A DNA stretch of 64,000 nucleotides from Zygaena filipendulae. Taxonomy: Eukaryota; Arthropoda; Insecta; Lepidoptera; Zygaenidae. Shown piece by piece: positions 52,937 to 64,000 of the stretch (positions are counted from its first letter, which is position 1; every line of letters starts with the position of its first letter). The DNA is taken from contig OU015671.1 in the NCBI GenBank assembly GCA_907165275.2, positions 8,215,001 to 8,279,000 of the forward strand, read 5' to 3'. The notes under the pieces are model-generated. The model saw only the letters and a list, made by a program, of their open reading frames with translations. It was not told the DNA's origin and made no database searches. The translations under genes were made by a program, and so were the position numbers.

Positions 52937-55189
52937 CTGGAGACACCACACACCACTTCATTAAGCAAAGCGTACAGCCAGACTACAACCAAACTCGGAA
53001 GTTGGACCACCAGCGAAAAGAAACGCCTTGAATACAGTGTTATTAGAGCCATCTTGTTACGGTCGCCACTGAAAATCAGCGTCGTGGGGCTTAGTTCCAT
53101 GGCACAATGCTGAGTGGCAGCCATTTTGGTACCAGATATTCTTCTTTAGTCACGACATACGTTTGTACTTATTTTATTAAGTAATTTTTTGGTACCTACC
53201 ACATAAACTTTTTTTTATTCTATTCTGTTCTACTCTAAGTATACACGCGACCAGCAGCTGTAGGTACTTTACGCTTTAAGTTTTAAAGGGCCACATCAAC
53301 ATTCCGTAAAGGTAATTGCAACAACACTATGCGATTTCGATTCAGTCCAGTAAGATTTGCGTGGTGAGCGTGCAAAGTTAAAAACATGTCAATGTTTTTA
53401 AATTCATTTACGTGGTGATTCGGGTATGCCGTTACGAGTGATATGTTACAATATAGGCAATATTGTGGATCATGTCCAGTCGATATTGTATCGGTTATAA
53501 AACAAAGGAAGCACTTGAAGTATATGTATTTAGTTTTTTGTGCCCATCCTAATAATCAAAACAATACATTTCGTATAGATAAATTATCTGGCATTATGTT
53601 CAATTGAAACTTCGAGTTTTTCTAGTTGTTTTGCCTATAATTTATCTAAAGTGAAAGACATAATCAAAAATCATAATGAATGTTTATTTATTTATTTATT
53701 TATTGCAGTTTGTGATCACAGGTATAATTATGTTTGGTATTATTACAGAGTATGTCATCCCACTGTGACCTGTCCATTTAGACGTACAAACACTAAAAAC
53801 AAAAATTTCAAACATTTACAGAACCCAGATACATGATTGTTTGGTCCGAAATAAAAGTTATTATCATTATTATTAAAACCATAAGTAGGAATGAACCCGT
53901 CGTAAACAAGAGTCGAAATGTTTCTTCCAACCGTTGATCGAATTTTATCCGAAGCAAATTTTCCGGAAATGGAGGGGACAAAAAAAAGAATTTAAGCTGA
54001 TAATAAATTCCGACGGGTCCTTGCAAATGGGGTGAAAGTGGGCGACACCGAACGCCGTTGGAATTTTAAAAGCTGTCAACAACTGAGAGCGCTTTTGTCA
54101 ATTGTTTTCAGTAACCTAACACCTAAATAATATATTACATTGGTACGTGTGTTATTGTTCTCGTTTGAGCCGGCAATGTGGTAGTCAGAATAATTGAGTT
54201 GTCATTGACTAAGGTTCTATTCGGGACATACATACAACAACTTACATGACATGGTTGCTTAACTACAGGCGTTAACTACCGCGGCAGTATAAAAGAAACG
54301 GTTATTGTGTGAAAGAAAATAAATTATAAATTTGTTAAAACTTAAAATGAAAGTGTATTTTTGTAGCTTTTGTTTCTCAGCCCTTTTTATATTACTTTAG
54401 AAGCGCTTATGCAAAATCATAGAACTAATATAGGCATAGAACGATATTGAGCTCAAGCACAATGAATCTCGACTGACTCCAAGTGACTTAAGTCATACTA
54501 AACGTCTGAGTTCTCTTACTCTCGTGCGAGAGTTACCGAAGATAATGTCGCGTCAGCGATTGGTTTTGTGCTTCAATTGTAAACAGAATATTTAATGACA
54601 TTCTTATATTAACCCTATGTGAAAAACTCGAAAAATTATAAATGCCAATCTGCCTGCATACTAGAAACAGTTGAAGCCTGAAGCCGGTAAGTCGATTACT
54701 AGCATTCTGTGTCAAAATACACGTCGTGCTTGTAGCTGGAATGCCAGATTGTAAAAACGCTTTGGAAGTCGCCCATCGCTTTCCCTCATAATCTCATGGA
54801 AAAATATCAAACGGCTTGCGATCTCCTCGTAGCACACGATGTAGTATGTACTAGCACACAAGTTACTAGCAAACCCGACTTACGCAAAATGTATGTAACA
54901 GTATCTGGCAGGAGCTTAAATTAAAGAATTTCTGTACTTTGTTACTCGAGCGTTTTTTTTTCACTTAAATGTGCTAACTCACCAGTATTTCTGCTCATAT
55001 CAACTAGAGTTGACTATACTCTTTCCTTACTAGTAGTAAATCAATCAGTACACTGTAGACGCAACGTATGCAAATTCGGATGCTAATGTCATATTTTGTC
55101 GGTGTGGTGACGACTTTGGCGTGGTGTGGAATAGAATGCTACTATAATAGGTTTGCGAAACATAAACATGAAGCCAGTTTTATTTAAAA

Positions 55190-55890
55190 AAAAATTAAAT
55201 TGTGGGTGTCTAAGTTAAAAGTACCAGTTCTCGGCACTTAGTTTCCGAGATATAAGCAGTTTTGTAAAGTTTGGTGATAAAATTGCGTCCGCGATTTTAA
55301 TTGATTATTATTAATAAATGCTCAATTTTTTTCAATTACATATATCTTAACCGACAATAGTCTTAATATATATAAATCACGTGTCACGTTGTTTGTCCGC
55401 GATGGATTCCGAAACTACTGAACGGATTTTGATAAAATTTTGTAACCATTTATATAATAATTATGGTCCAACTTAAAAGATAGGATATTTTTTATCCCGG
55501 AATTCCCGCGGGAACCCCGGAATGAATTCGGGGAACTGCTTATCACCGTAAACTACTGTCAGGTGTACAAAGAAGGACACAGGAACTCCGAAATTACCGC
55601 GGATGAAATCGCGGGGAACAGCTAGTAATATATATATAAAAATCTATGTAAGAAGCAAGTAGAGGTGTGTTTTTTCTATTTCACACAAACTTTTAAAAAG
55701 ATTTTTTCCAAATCAACCTTTTTCAGAGTTGAAACTCTTCAAATCTCTGTAAAAAAAAAACTGTGCTAGTTTTTGAATATTTCTTCAATCCTTACTATCA
55801 ATTGACTATTCTAGTTAACGAATCTAGTCTTAATTCAATACACCACTACTGGTACCGTTTTACGTGAACGCCCACATAATATGTGTATTT
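55190..55890 (+). repeat. Dispersed repeat interrupted by a Helitron-type insertion
   Basis: The blocks TTTCCGAGATATAAGCAG, GCGTCCGCGATTTTAATTG, AAGAAGCAAGTAGAGGTGTG and ACGAATCTAGTCTTAA also occur, contiguous and in the same order, at about 12665-12990. Here the copy is split by the Helitron-type element at 55366-55627 (ending ACAGCTAGTA). The last block is also at 63760. Confidence 0.65.
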
Positions 55891-58800
55891 GGATTTAGAA
55901 CAACCCCAGATGATTCGTATTACACGGAATTTACACCAAACTAAAATCTAAGATCATCACTCAACTTGGTTAAACAGCTACAATGTGTGTTTCAGTAAAG
56001 TTTAGGTACCTACCGACAAAATAAAGTGAATTCCCATCATATTATTGCGTCATTCTCGGTACTAGAGCGCGGCGCAATGAAATCATTCCGTTCTTCTTGG
56101 AGTCGATGTAGGCTCAGTCAACAACGAAAATAGCTTATCATTTTTAATAATTGTTAAATCTTGTTGCATTTCTGACAAAGTCCACCCCTGGCCATACAAT
56201 GTTGCTAATTGTTTGAAATGAATGCATAGTATTTTTAATTGGACATTGGCGAAATACAACGCCAAAATTTAAAAAAAGAAGACAAACTTCAACATAATTA
56301 TTATTATTATTATAAATCTGCCATAAACATTTGCTGAGATATACCTACATAGGTACTTACTAGTTAGTCAGGAATCGTTTGGAATGAAGTAGTTTCGGAA
56401 ATCCTTCGGGAATTCCCTATTAAATTCATCATAATATGATTCCTTACATGAATACAAAGACGTAAACTGTAAATTTCATCTCAATCGGTTAATAGTTTCA
56501 GAGATATTATTTATATGTGTGTTTAAATACCGACATTCATAAAGCCATTGCGATCGTTAAAAAAAGATCTCACGAAACTGTGTCAACAAAGAAACAAACG
56601 ACTCAATTTCTTTCTAATCTAATTATATTATTGCCACTCCAATTTCATTGACAATAGAGTATAAATTCGTAGCTACCAATTACCCACCTTACAACAGAAG
56701 GTCGACCGGCTAGACCGACACAATGGCATATTTGAGCGCGTGTCTGCGAGTCAATATTTATGTGCGAATGCTAAAAGTTACGTCACGGACAAGACAAGGC
56801 CTTCCGGTCACACAAAAGAAAATATAGATTTTAAGATATTTCATTTCAAATGGTCGATCTCTTCGGTAGAGAGACAGAAAAGCCACCAAAAACATTGGTA
56901 GTTCCTATTAATAAAAGTGTAGGATCCATTGTTGCTGTAAATAAAATTGTAATTTCTGATGAAGAGTAAACAATAAACATCTAGAAGGAAGCTTCAGGAG
57001 AAACAACTACATAATAAAAACAGTTTTTTTTTAATCCACAAACCGTGACGCACAGAACTGACTACTCTGTAGTCCATAGTCTGTACTACCCGAGGTCTAT
57101 CGGTCTATCGGACCCAAGTAGCTCAAAAGTATTTAGCCATAGTGTTGAAAAGGCGTTTCTTTTTAAAAACTTTTAAGCACAAGATGTCAACCGTTGATTT
57201 TGATAACATTTTGACGTACCCCCTCTCCGACTAACCTTGCATACAAATGCTTGCATCGTCGCGGGTTAAGTATATAGAATAGAGCTGTTAGCACATAATT
57301 ATGCGTCAAATTCACAATTGAGCTCTAAACGTTAACGAGCCGCTGGAATGGCAAGTGGCAGGAAAGTATGCTAATATGCTAATAGGTATTAGGTAGGTAT
57401 ACCGCATCATTTCCTCGCAGCATGCAATTACTGGTGTTTACAATTGTTAAAATAATCATTTTTTTATACTGCGAATTGTTTATGGTCAAAGATGTTTCAA
57501 CTGAAATAAGGCGAAGGTTGTGAGCGAGACTCATCTAGAAGAGATTCAACTTTCTCTTTTTTCTTTCTCACACACAACCGGTTTATAAATCGCTAAATAC
57601 ACGTATCCGACAATTCATCTGACAGTTGCGTTTTAAAATATATTTATTTATTTATTTATTTATTTAAACTTTTTGCACATTATGGTACAAAAGGCGGACT
57701 TAATGCCATTGTGGCATTCTCTGCCAGTCAACCTTCAAGATCTGCAGAAAGTGTGTTTGGTGGTGCTTGTAAGTTCTTGATAATTAGATAACAGACACAC
57801 AATAAACAAACTAAAACATAAACAAACCATACAAAATACTTACATATAATACGTAGATACACAAACTAAAAAAAAAAACAAAAATAAAATTAAGACACAT
57901 AAATGCACAAATATTACACACAGCATAGGTACTACCTGTAGAGATAATTTATAACTGAGCACCTATTCATAATTATGATTTACTGTCTGCTAAGGAGATA
58001 CTTATATAGCTTATATATCTCGTGTTATTTATTTTTTTTTCACTTCAATCGCGTTGATTTGTAGTAGTTGAGTAACTACTGCTTGTGGGAACCGTTTGCA
58101 AGTTTTCATGGAATTTTGCAGTCAGCTCAAATGATCAGCTTTTTAAAAACTGAGGTTCAACTCGGAGTGAACTTTTTTGCTCTCAGACTAGATGGCGGCT
58201 GCGTTCAAAGTCAAAGAACTCTCAAGGTTTTTATGGTCTCTATAGACATCAAAAGCATAGTCACACTGAGTCATAGAATACACTAACTATCCCCATAAGC
58301 TTGCTCCAACCGTGGTTACAATAATTAAGCTCAATGATACTCGAGAATCTCTCTTATCTAGCCTCCATGGAATCGTTTTGAGCTTATAAGCATCAATCAA
58401 AGAGACAGAAGAGTGTCGGAAGTCAATAGAAAAAGCCATATCTTTGGAAAAAGCAATAAATCTATTTTAAAGATCAGAACATTACATAAACAAACCGAGA
58501 AATCTAAAACCCGACATGTCGAGTTTTATGATCATGGTTAGCAGTGGCGAAGGGTGAAATATTGAGAGAGGCAACCCGGAAATCTATTTGGTACCTACTA
58601 TAAATACGTAATTTCAACTATCTACTTACCGCAAATACCTAATTTCAACGTACGTCTGCGTAACTGCTTTCACTATCATTACACACAACAAAAAAAAAAT
58701 CCAATTATAATACTAATCAGTAATCATTATTTAATACCAAGTAATAAATTCTAACACGTGACACTAACTAATAAATTCTAATACCTATAAATTTTCAATT

Positions 58801-60445
58801 TTTTCATCATAAATTCAAGTTGTCTGTCAACAGTCAACACAGAATGTCCGGAGGTCCGCTTCGTTTCGAATTTCTAGGACCAATAAGGATATTTGATGAG
58901 ACAGTAATAGAAAATGCGTGCGCGTGAGCAAGACGGAGGGAGTAACTCGATTTGCAGCGGCTTGCCATAGTAGCTACTTTAGCCGGCTGCCTGCGACCTT
59001 GATGTGACGTCACGGCATTATTTTGTATGGAAGTTTAACTGCCAGAAAGCCGATCGCGCCACCGGCTTATTTTATAACAATTTGTTGTTGAAGAGCAATT
59101 TTGTTGATAGTTTAGGCGTTTTGTAATATTTTCAACTCAGTAGAGATAATTTTTGTAGTATTTCAGTAGATTCTACTGAAATCCTTCCTACAAAAATTAC
59201 TAATTGTGCTATTTCTAAATTACGGCAGAGAGAGTGATTGTGTTCCCAACTTCTGAAGGGAAGCCGGTGGGAATCGGCTTATATGGTACCTTCGCCACTG
59301 ATGGTTAGACCACAGTCTATTTTAGTACTATTTAACAAGTAGCCATTAAGTGTCGACCGTTCAAGTTAATGCAGTCAGGTTATTGAGAATAATAAATGTG
59401 AAAATAAACAATAAAAGATAGAGACAATAATTAGTTTAATCCGTTATCATCTATCTCCATAACTAGCTGTTCCTTTCGCGGGTGTTTAGAATTATTTCAA
59501 GAACTTGGAATAATATTATCAATTATGTAGATTTTGGCGGCATTTTGTAAAGTGCCAAAGAAGTTTTCCGTCTTCATTGGTATTGTACAAAATGCGGGCC
59601 GTTTGTAAAATATGCTAGTTATACAATATACCGATGTCATGTCTACAACTAAAGTGTTAAGTATTGGGTATCTATTGCATCCCTTCGCCGTTTTAATATA
59701 TGAGCATTGAGCATGTAATACAGATTTTGTAACGGAGAGAGTAAAGACGGAGAGAGTACATGCGAACATTACAAATTTACAAATACAAATTTGTGAGAAG
59801 ACAAGAACTATCCATTACTTTACTTACACACCAAGTAATGAGCCAATAGTATAAGATCTCACACCCATCAAATAAACAGGGCCTCACAGAGGCAGAACAC
59901 TTCAATTAACCAACAAGGATCCGCAACAAGTCTTATTAGATTAGATACGGTGAATGAGAAGAACATATTTTACAACTAATCGATCCAATACGGTTTCTCA
60001 CTCGCATTAACTTCGGAGTTGTGAGTGGGAATTCCGGGATAAAAGTACACTAGACTAGAATCTAGATGCCACTCAGGAACACTGTACCTACTCGTAGCTT
60101 CGTATAAGTGAAAGTAATTTTAAAATTGATCAAGTTGTTTTTGAGTTTATCCAATATAAATATTTAATATTAATTAGTATTTTTTGTATATTAATTAGTA
60201 TTTAGTATGGATTAATTAGTATAGACTACGCTACAGTGCCACTTTTACGATTTTACGACTCGTCGACTCAAACTTAAGGAGGATTTGTGGCATAAGTTTC
60301 ACGTTGGAAGGAGGACTTTCAAAAAGTTCCACAAGGAGTTTGTGCTCTCTGAAAACTATAATTTGGCAATTCGCATTTACCAAGACAAAAATGAATACGT
60401 ATATTATACCAATAGTTATTTAAACCATAGATTAATATAATAATA

Positions 60446-60721
60446 CTAGTTGTGCCCCGCGGTTTCACACGCGTTAATTTCAGAGTTCCCGCGAGAATTC
60501 CGGGATAAAAAGTACCCTATCGCGTTAATTTCAGAGTTCCCGCGGGAATTCCGGGATAAAAAGTACCCTATGTGTTAATCTGATGTATAAGCTACATTTT
60601 TGTAAAGTTTCATTTAAATCCATCCAGTAGTTTTTGCGTAAAAGAGTAACAAACTTCCATCCATCCATCCATCCATCCATACATACTTACAAACTTTCGC
60701 GTTTATAATATTAGTAGGATT
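60446..60721 (-). mobile_element. Helitron-type repeat with internal duplication and (CCAT)n
   Basis: Full length on the minus strand, TCCTACTAATATTATAAACG to CTAG. The block TTCCGGGATAAAAAGTACCC is duplicated in tandem, and about seven CCAT units lie at 60655-60682. Confidence 0.7.
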
Positions 60722-62490
60722 ATTATGTATAATATCTAGTTTGTAGTATCTAGTCTCTTTACCGTATTTCTAAACTAAATCATAGCGCTAAACTCGGTTA
60801 CAAAATAAAATAAGTGGTTTAGGAATATAATTAATCATACCACATCTACATAACGCTACGATATTCGATCCCTCGCGGCTTGAACGCAGCTATGTATAGT
60901 ACTGACAGTACTTAATATCAAGAACAAACTTGTGTCAGCTAGGCCGTTGACCTCATTAATACAAACCAACTAACAGACATTAGAATGTCTGTAAAGTCGA
61001 TAATATGATCATACTAGCTGTTAGTTACCCTTTCTTAGTGCTTCCTACGTTATAACAAAAAAATTGCTTTGTGAAAATGAATCAGTCAGTCAGTTACTCA
61101 GTCAGTCGGGACAGGTAATTTTATAAGCATGGATATGGACTCGTAGCATCGATAATAAAATAGTCCGGTCATTGGCAAGGTAGAAAGTTTAAAGTAGGTA
61201 CTGCAAGTTTGAGGATATGTGTCAGCAGAGATCTTCCAAGGAGGACATATACCGATCAGGTAGAGGACGTCCTCAGAAGAGTAAACGTCAAGAGAAATAG
61301 AAGTCAGTTGGGTATGTTAAATCTCTTATATGTATATGAACAGAAATGAATTTCTCTATAACAGAAATGAAGTTCAGCAACTGTCGAAATTCTCAAGACA
61401 TTTTTGATCTGTTTTAAAAACACCCTATATTTAGTATATTTTTATGACAATCTCATGGATATCTTAAAGTCACTCATCCATGTTGTAACAAAACGTCCAC
61501 AGTTGCTACATTAATGGAACAATATAGTAAAAATCAAAAACAATTAAGTATAAACACATGTTGTTGTAATGTATAGAATGTAGTAAAAACAACAGCGTAC
61601 ATGCGGAGCGGCGACACGCTTCGCTCCCCACGGATCCTAAAGGGATGTTGCAACTGAAGCGAACGGAAATTATAACCAGCACCTTTAGCCATGTTGACAA
61701 TTTATAATCGTTATCATTAAAGAAAAGTAAAAAACTTATCGTCATGTCACGTGGACACGAAAAATCATCCAATCAAAAGTACAATTTTTCGTAAACAAAT
61801 AGGTATAATGATAATAATAAGCCTTTTATTTCATGCAAAAAAGAAAAAAAAAGTGAGATACATACATAGTTTAGTAAGTAAACAAATATCAGTAAATAAA
61901 TAATAATATCCATTCAAACTGTTGTCCAGCGGAGCTAGGATGCGCGACACGATAAAATTTATTGAGCCATTTTATCGATTCTCGTCGACATATTATTCCA
62001 AGTCGAGTCGCCAAGTCGAGCAACAAAAGCGGCACGGCCGTACTATCCTTTTCTCGAAGCAATTCAGGCTATTTTCGACCCCCTATAACTTCGTTGTGGA
62101 TAAAACTAGAAGCCTGAATTTTTAGTAAACAAGCAGGTATTGTATAAAGACGGTATAATTTAAATTTCATTCGATTTGAACCAGTAGTTTAGGAATTATA
62201 ACTAGTCAAAGTTTCTTAATTTTGTAGGTCACTCACTCACTCACTCACTGACCGATCATCAAAATTCTAAGGCACTTCTAGCAGACATAGAAGTTTGAAA
62301 TTTAGAATACAATTAGTGTTTATTGTATAAATCAAGGAAAAATTAAAATATTTAGCAATTTCGGTCCAGTTTTCTAGATACACTAACTGCATAAATAACT
62401 TTGTAATCCCATATAAATGTATGGAATTACAAAGTTATATATGCACTTATATGTACCAACTGCACAAATAACTTTGTAATCCCATATAAA

Positions 62491-62931
62491 TATATGAGAC
62501 TAGCTGTTCCCCGCGGTTTCACCCGCGTTAATTTCGGAGATCCCGCGGGAATTCAGAGATGCAAAGTAGTTAGTACCCTATATCCCTAGGTTTTCTTTAC
62601 CTCTGACAACGTGCATGCAAAATTTCATGAGATTTCACCAGCGTTAATTTCGGAGATCCTTCGGGAATTCCGAGATAAAATTACCCTAATCTGAATGCTC
62701 CAACGATTTTCATGAAATTTTGTATACAGGGGATTTCGGGGGCCATAAATCGATCTAGCTAGGATTCATTTCTGGAATTCCCGCGCGAACTCTGATATCA
62801 ACGCGGGTGAATTAATTATTGCATACTACACGTTGTCAAGGGTACAGGAAAGGTCATAGGGTAGTACTTATATCTCAGAATACCCGCGGGATCTCCGAAA
62901 TTAACGTGGGTTAAACCGCGGGGAACAGCTA
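62491..62931. mobile_element. Inverted pair of Helitron-type repeats
   Basis: A minus-orientation cluster (CTAGCTGTTCCCCGCGG at 62500) faces a plus-orientation end (GCGGGGAACAGCTA near 62930), with further partial GATCC-TTCGGGAATTCC units between. Confidence 0.6.
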
Positions 62932-63177
62932 TTTAAGCCGTTGCCCAGATATTAATAAATAATAATAATAAGTGTAGCTAGTTACCTACCTAGATATAAA
63001 GTGTAGATACATAGTTACCTAGACATAATTATGTTCAAAGGTACAATGGTCAACGGAATGAAAAAGCAAGAATGGGGCATGTGTTTAAATATATTATAAA
63101 GTTGTACCAAAATCTTTCAAGTTATTAAAGTAGACTAAATTGCTCAAAGGAGGAAGACCATTTACAAAAAGAAATGA

Positions 63178-63728
63178 GATCCCATCAAAAACAAACTTGT
63201 AAAAAAGTCCAAGTCTCGCAACTCACTTCTTCTACAGTAAAAAGTTGTGAGATCAATGTAATACCAAGTCGGTTAATTTATTCAGTGCCTACTTAAGGGT
63301 CCTTCTGTCTAAAGTTATCATGTTATAAGCTAATCTAATAACATTTTATAGTGATCATATCAAATTTAAAAACCTTTTATGTTTTAAATAGATTGATTGG
63401 CTTGGCGATCACGTGAAAACACAATGTATCTCACAAGTAATACATATTATAATTAAATTAGATTGTTTAGAACCATAATTATGTATTACATGTGAGATCG
63501 CCAAGCCAATCAATCTATTTAAAACATAAAAGGTTTTTAAATTTGATATGGTCACTATAAAATGTTATTAGATTAGCTTATAACATGATAACTTTAGACA
63601 GAAGGACCCTTAAGTAGGCACTGAATAAATTAACCGACTTGGTATTACATTGATCTCACAACTTTTTACTGTAGAAGAAGTGAGTTGCGAGACTTGGACT
63701 TTTTTACAAGTTTGTTTTTGATGGGATC
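63178..63728. mobile_element. 551-bp foldback element with 233-bp inverted arms
   Basis: Left arm 63178-63410 (GATCCCATCAAAAACAAACT to CTTGGCGATC) and right arm 63496-63728 are the same length and almost perfectly complementary; one mismatch is easily seen. The 85-bp spacer has its own pair (ATCTCACAAGTAATACAT with ATGTATTACATGTGAGA). No ORF. A long-TIR MITE or foldback transposon. Confidence 0.85.
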
Positions 63729-64000
63729 GTTTTGTCTACCAGTGGTAAAAAATGTTTAACCGAATCTAGTCTTAACTCAATACCCCACTACTGCACTTTT
63801 TTGCTTGGACGCCCACAAATATTTGTCGTGTCGTCAATTTTATCTTTCGTTCGATAAACATATCGTGGCGCACATCTTAGCTATGCAGGGCCACTCTGAT
63901 CGCGACGAAGCTAATATATATTTGGCGTTCCATAAATTGCAAGAAAGGTAACGCAAATTTTCTACAAATCTGAATAGTTACTAGATATCCTTTACCCTTA

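Larger units (their letters stand above)
52937..64000. other. Gene-poor, repeat-rich DNA (upstream part of the Sbf gene)
   Basis: No exon recognised on either strand. Open frames are short, AT-rich and without domains. The DNA carries LINE-tail fragments (about 57645-57960), Helitron-type copies (55366-55627, 60446-60721, 62491-62931) and a long palindrome (63178-63728). It is probably the first large Sbf intron. Small 5' exons could be hidden in it. Confidence 0.5.

Noticed and set aside
58068..58286. 72-codon plus-strand ORF in the gene-poor part
   Set aside because: AT-rich, no domain, no splice partners or promoter evidence.

Overview
This is animal genomic DNA, almost certainly from a moth or butterfly (Lepidoptera). 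It has no operons or bacterial gene features. The genes are split into many short GC-rich exons with consensus GT/AG borders, set in AT-rich introns. Those introns are packed with small non-autonomous transposons. The commonest is a Helitron-type repeat with a TC 5' end and a CTAG 3' end, of the kind abundant in Lepidoptera. Species cannot be fixed from the sequence.

Layout. (1) 1-9050, plus strand: the 3' half of a syndapin/PACSIN gene. It holds the end of the F-BAR region, an Asn-rich linker, a possible frame-neutral cassette exon, the terminal SH3 domain with stop at 5945, and a long AT-rich 3' region. (2) 9051-14706: intergenic or 3'-UTR DNA with repeats; the two flanking genes converge here. 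(3) 14707-52936, minus strand: a very large gene for the SET-binding factor Sbf (MTMR5/MTMR13 family). I resolved 37 coding exons whose phases all agree and which encode 1,964 residues: DENN region, SBF2-type region, GRAM, a catalytically dead myotubularin domain, C1 zinc finger and a C-terminal PH domain. The first exons (start codon, uDENN N-terminus) were not found and probably lie beyond base 64000. (4) 41316-45909, plus strand: a complete four-exon gene for a small secreted Cys-rich protein, nested head-to-head inside one Sbf intron. (5) 52937-64000: no coding exon recognised; AT-rich DNA with Helitron-like, MITE and LINE-tail repeats and a 551-bp element with 233-bp inverted arms.

Most unusual observation. 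Two Sbf introns begin with near-identical tandem copies of the exon-end/5'-splice-site boundary itself. One has five decoy donors in 75-bp units (37550-37925); the other has four in 115-116-bp units (46371-46836). Other Sbf introns also have simple repeats or minisatellites starting directly at the donor (27.5, 28.0, 36.1-36.3 kb, and C/G runs at 21.4 and 25.1 kb). In the 75-bp case every decoy lies behind an in-frame stop. In the 116-bp case the third decoy would keep the frame open and add 116 residues.

How the genes work together. Syndapin and Sbf both act at membranes: syndapin in curvature and endocytosis, Sbf in Rab GDP-GTP exchange and phosphoinositide regulation. They are neighbours, but nothing in the sequence shows shared regulation. 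The nested gene is secreted and has its own promoter side, introns and poly(A) signals.
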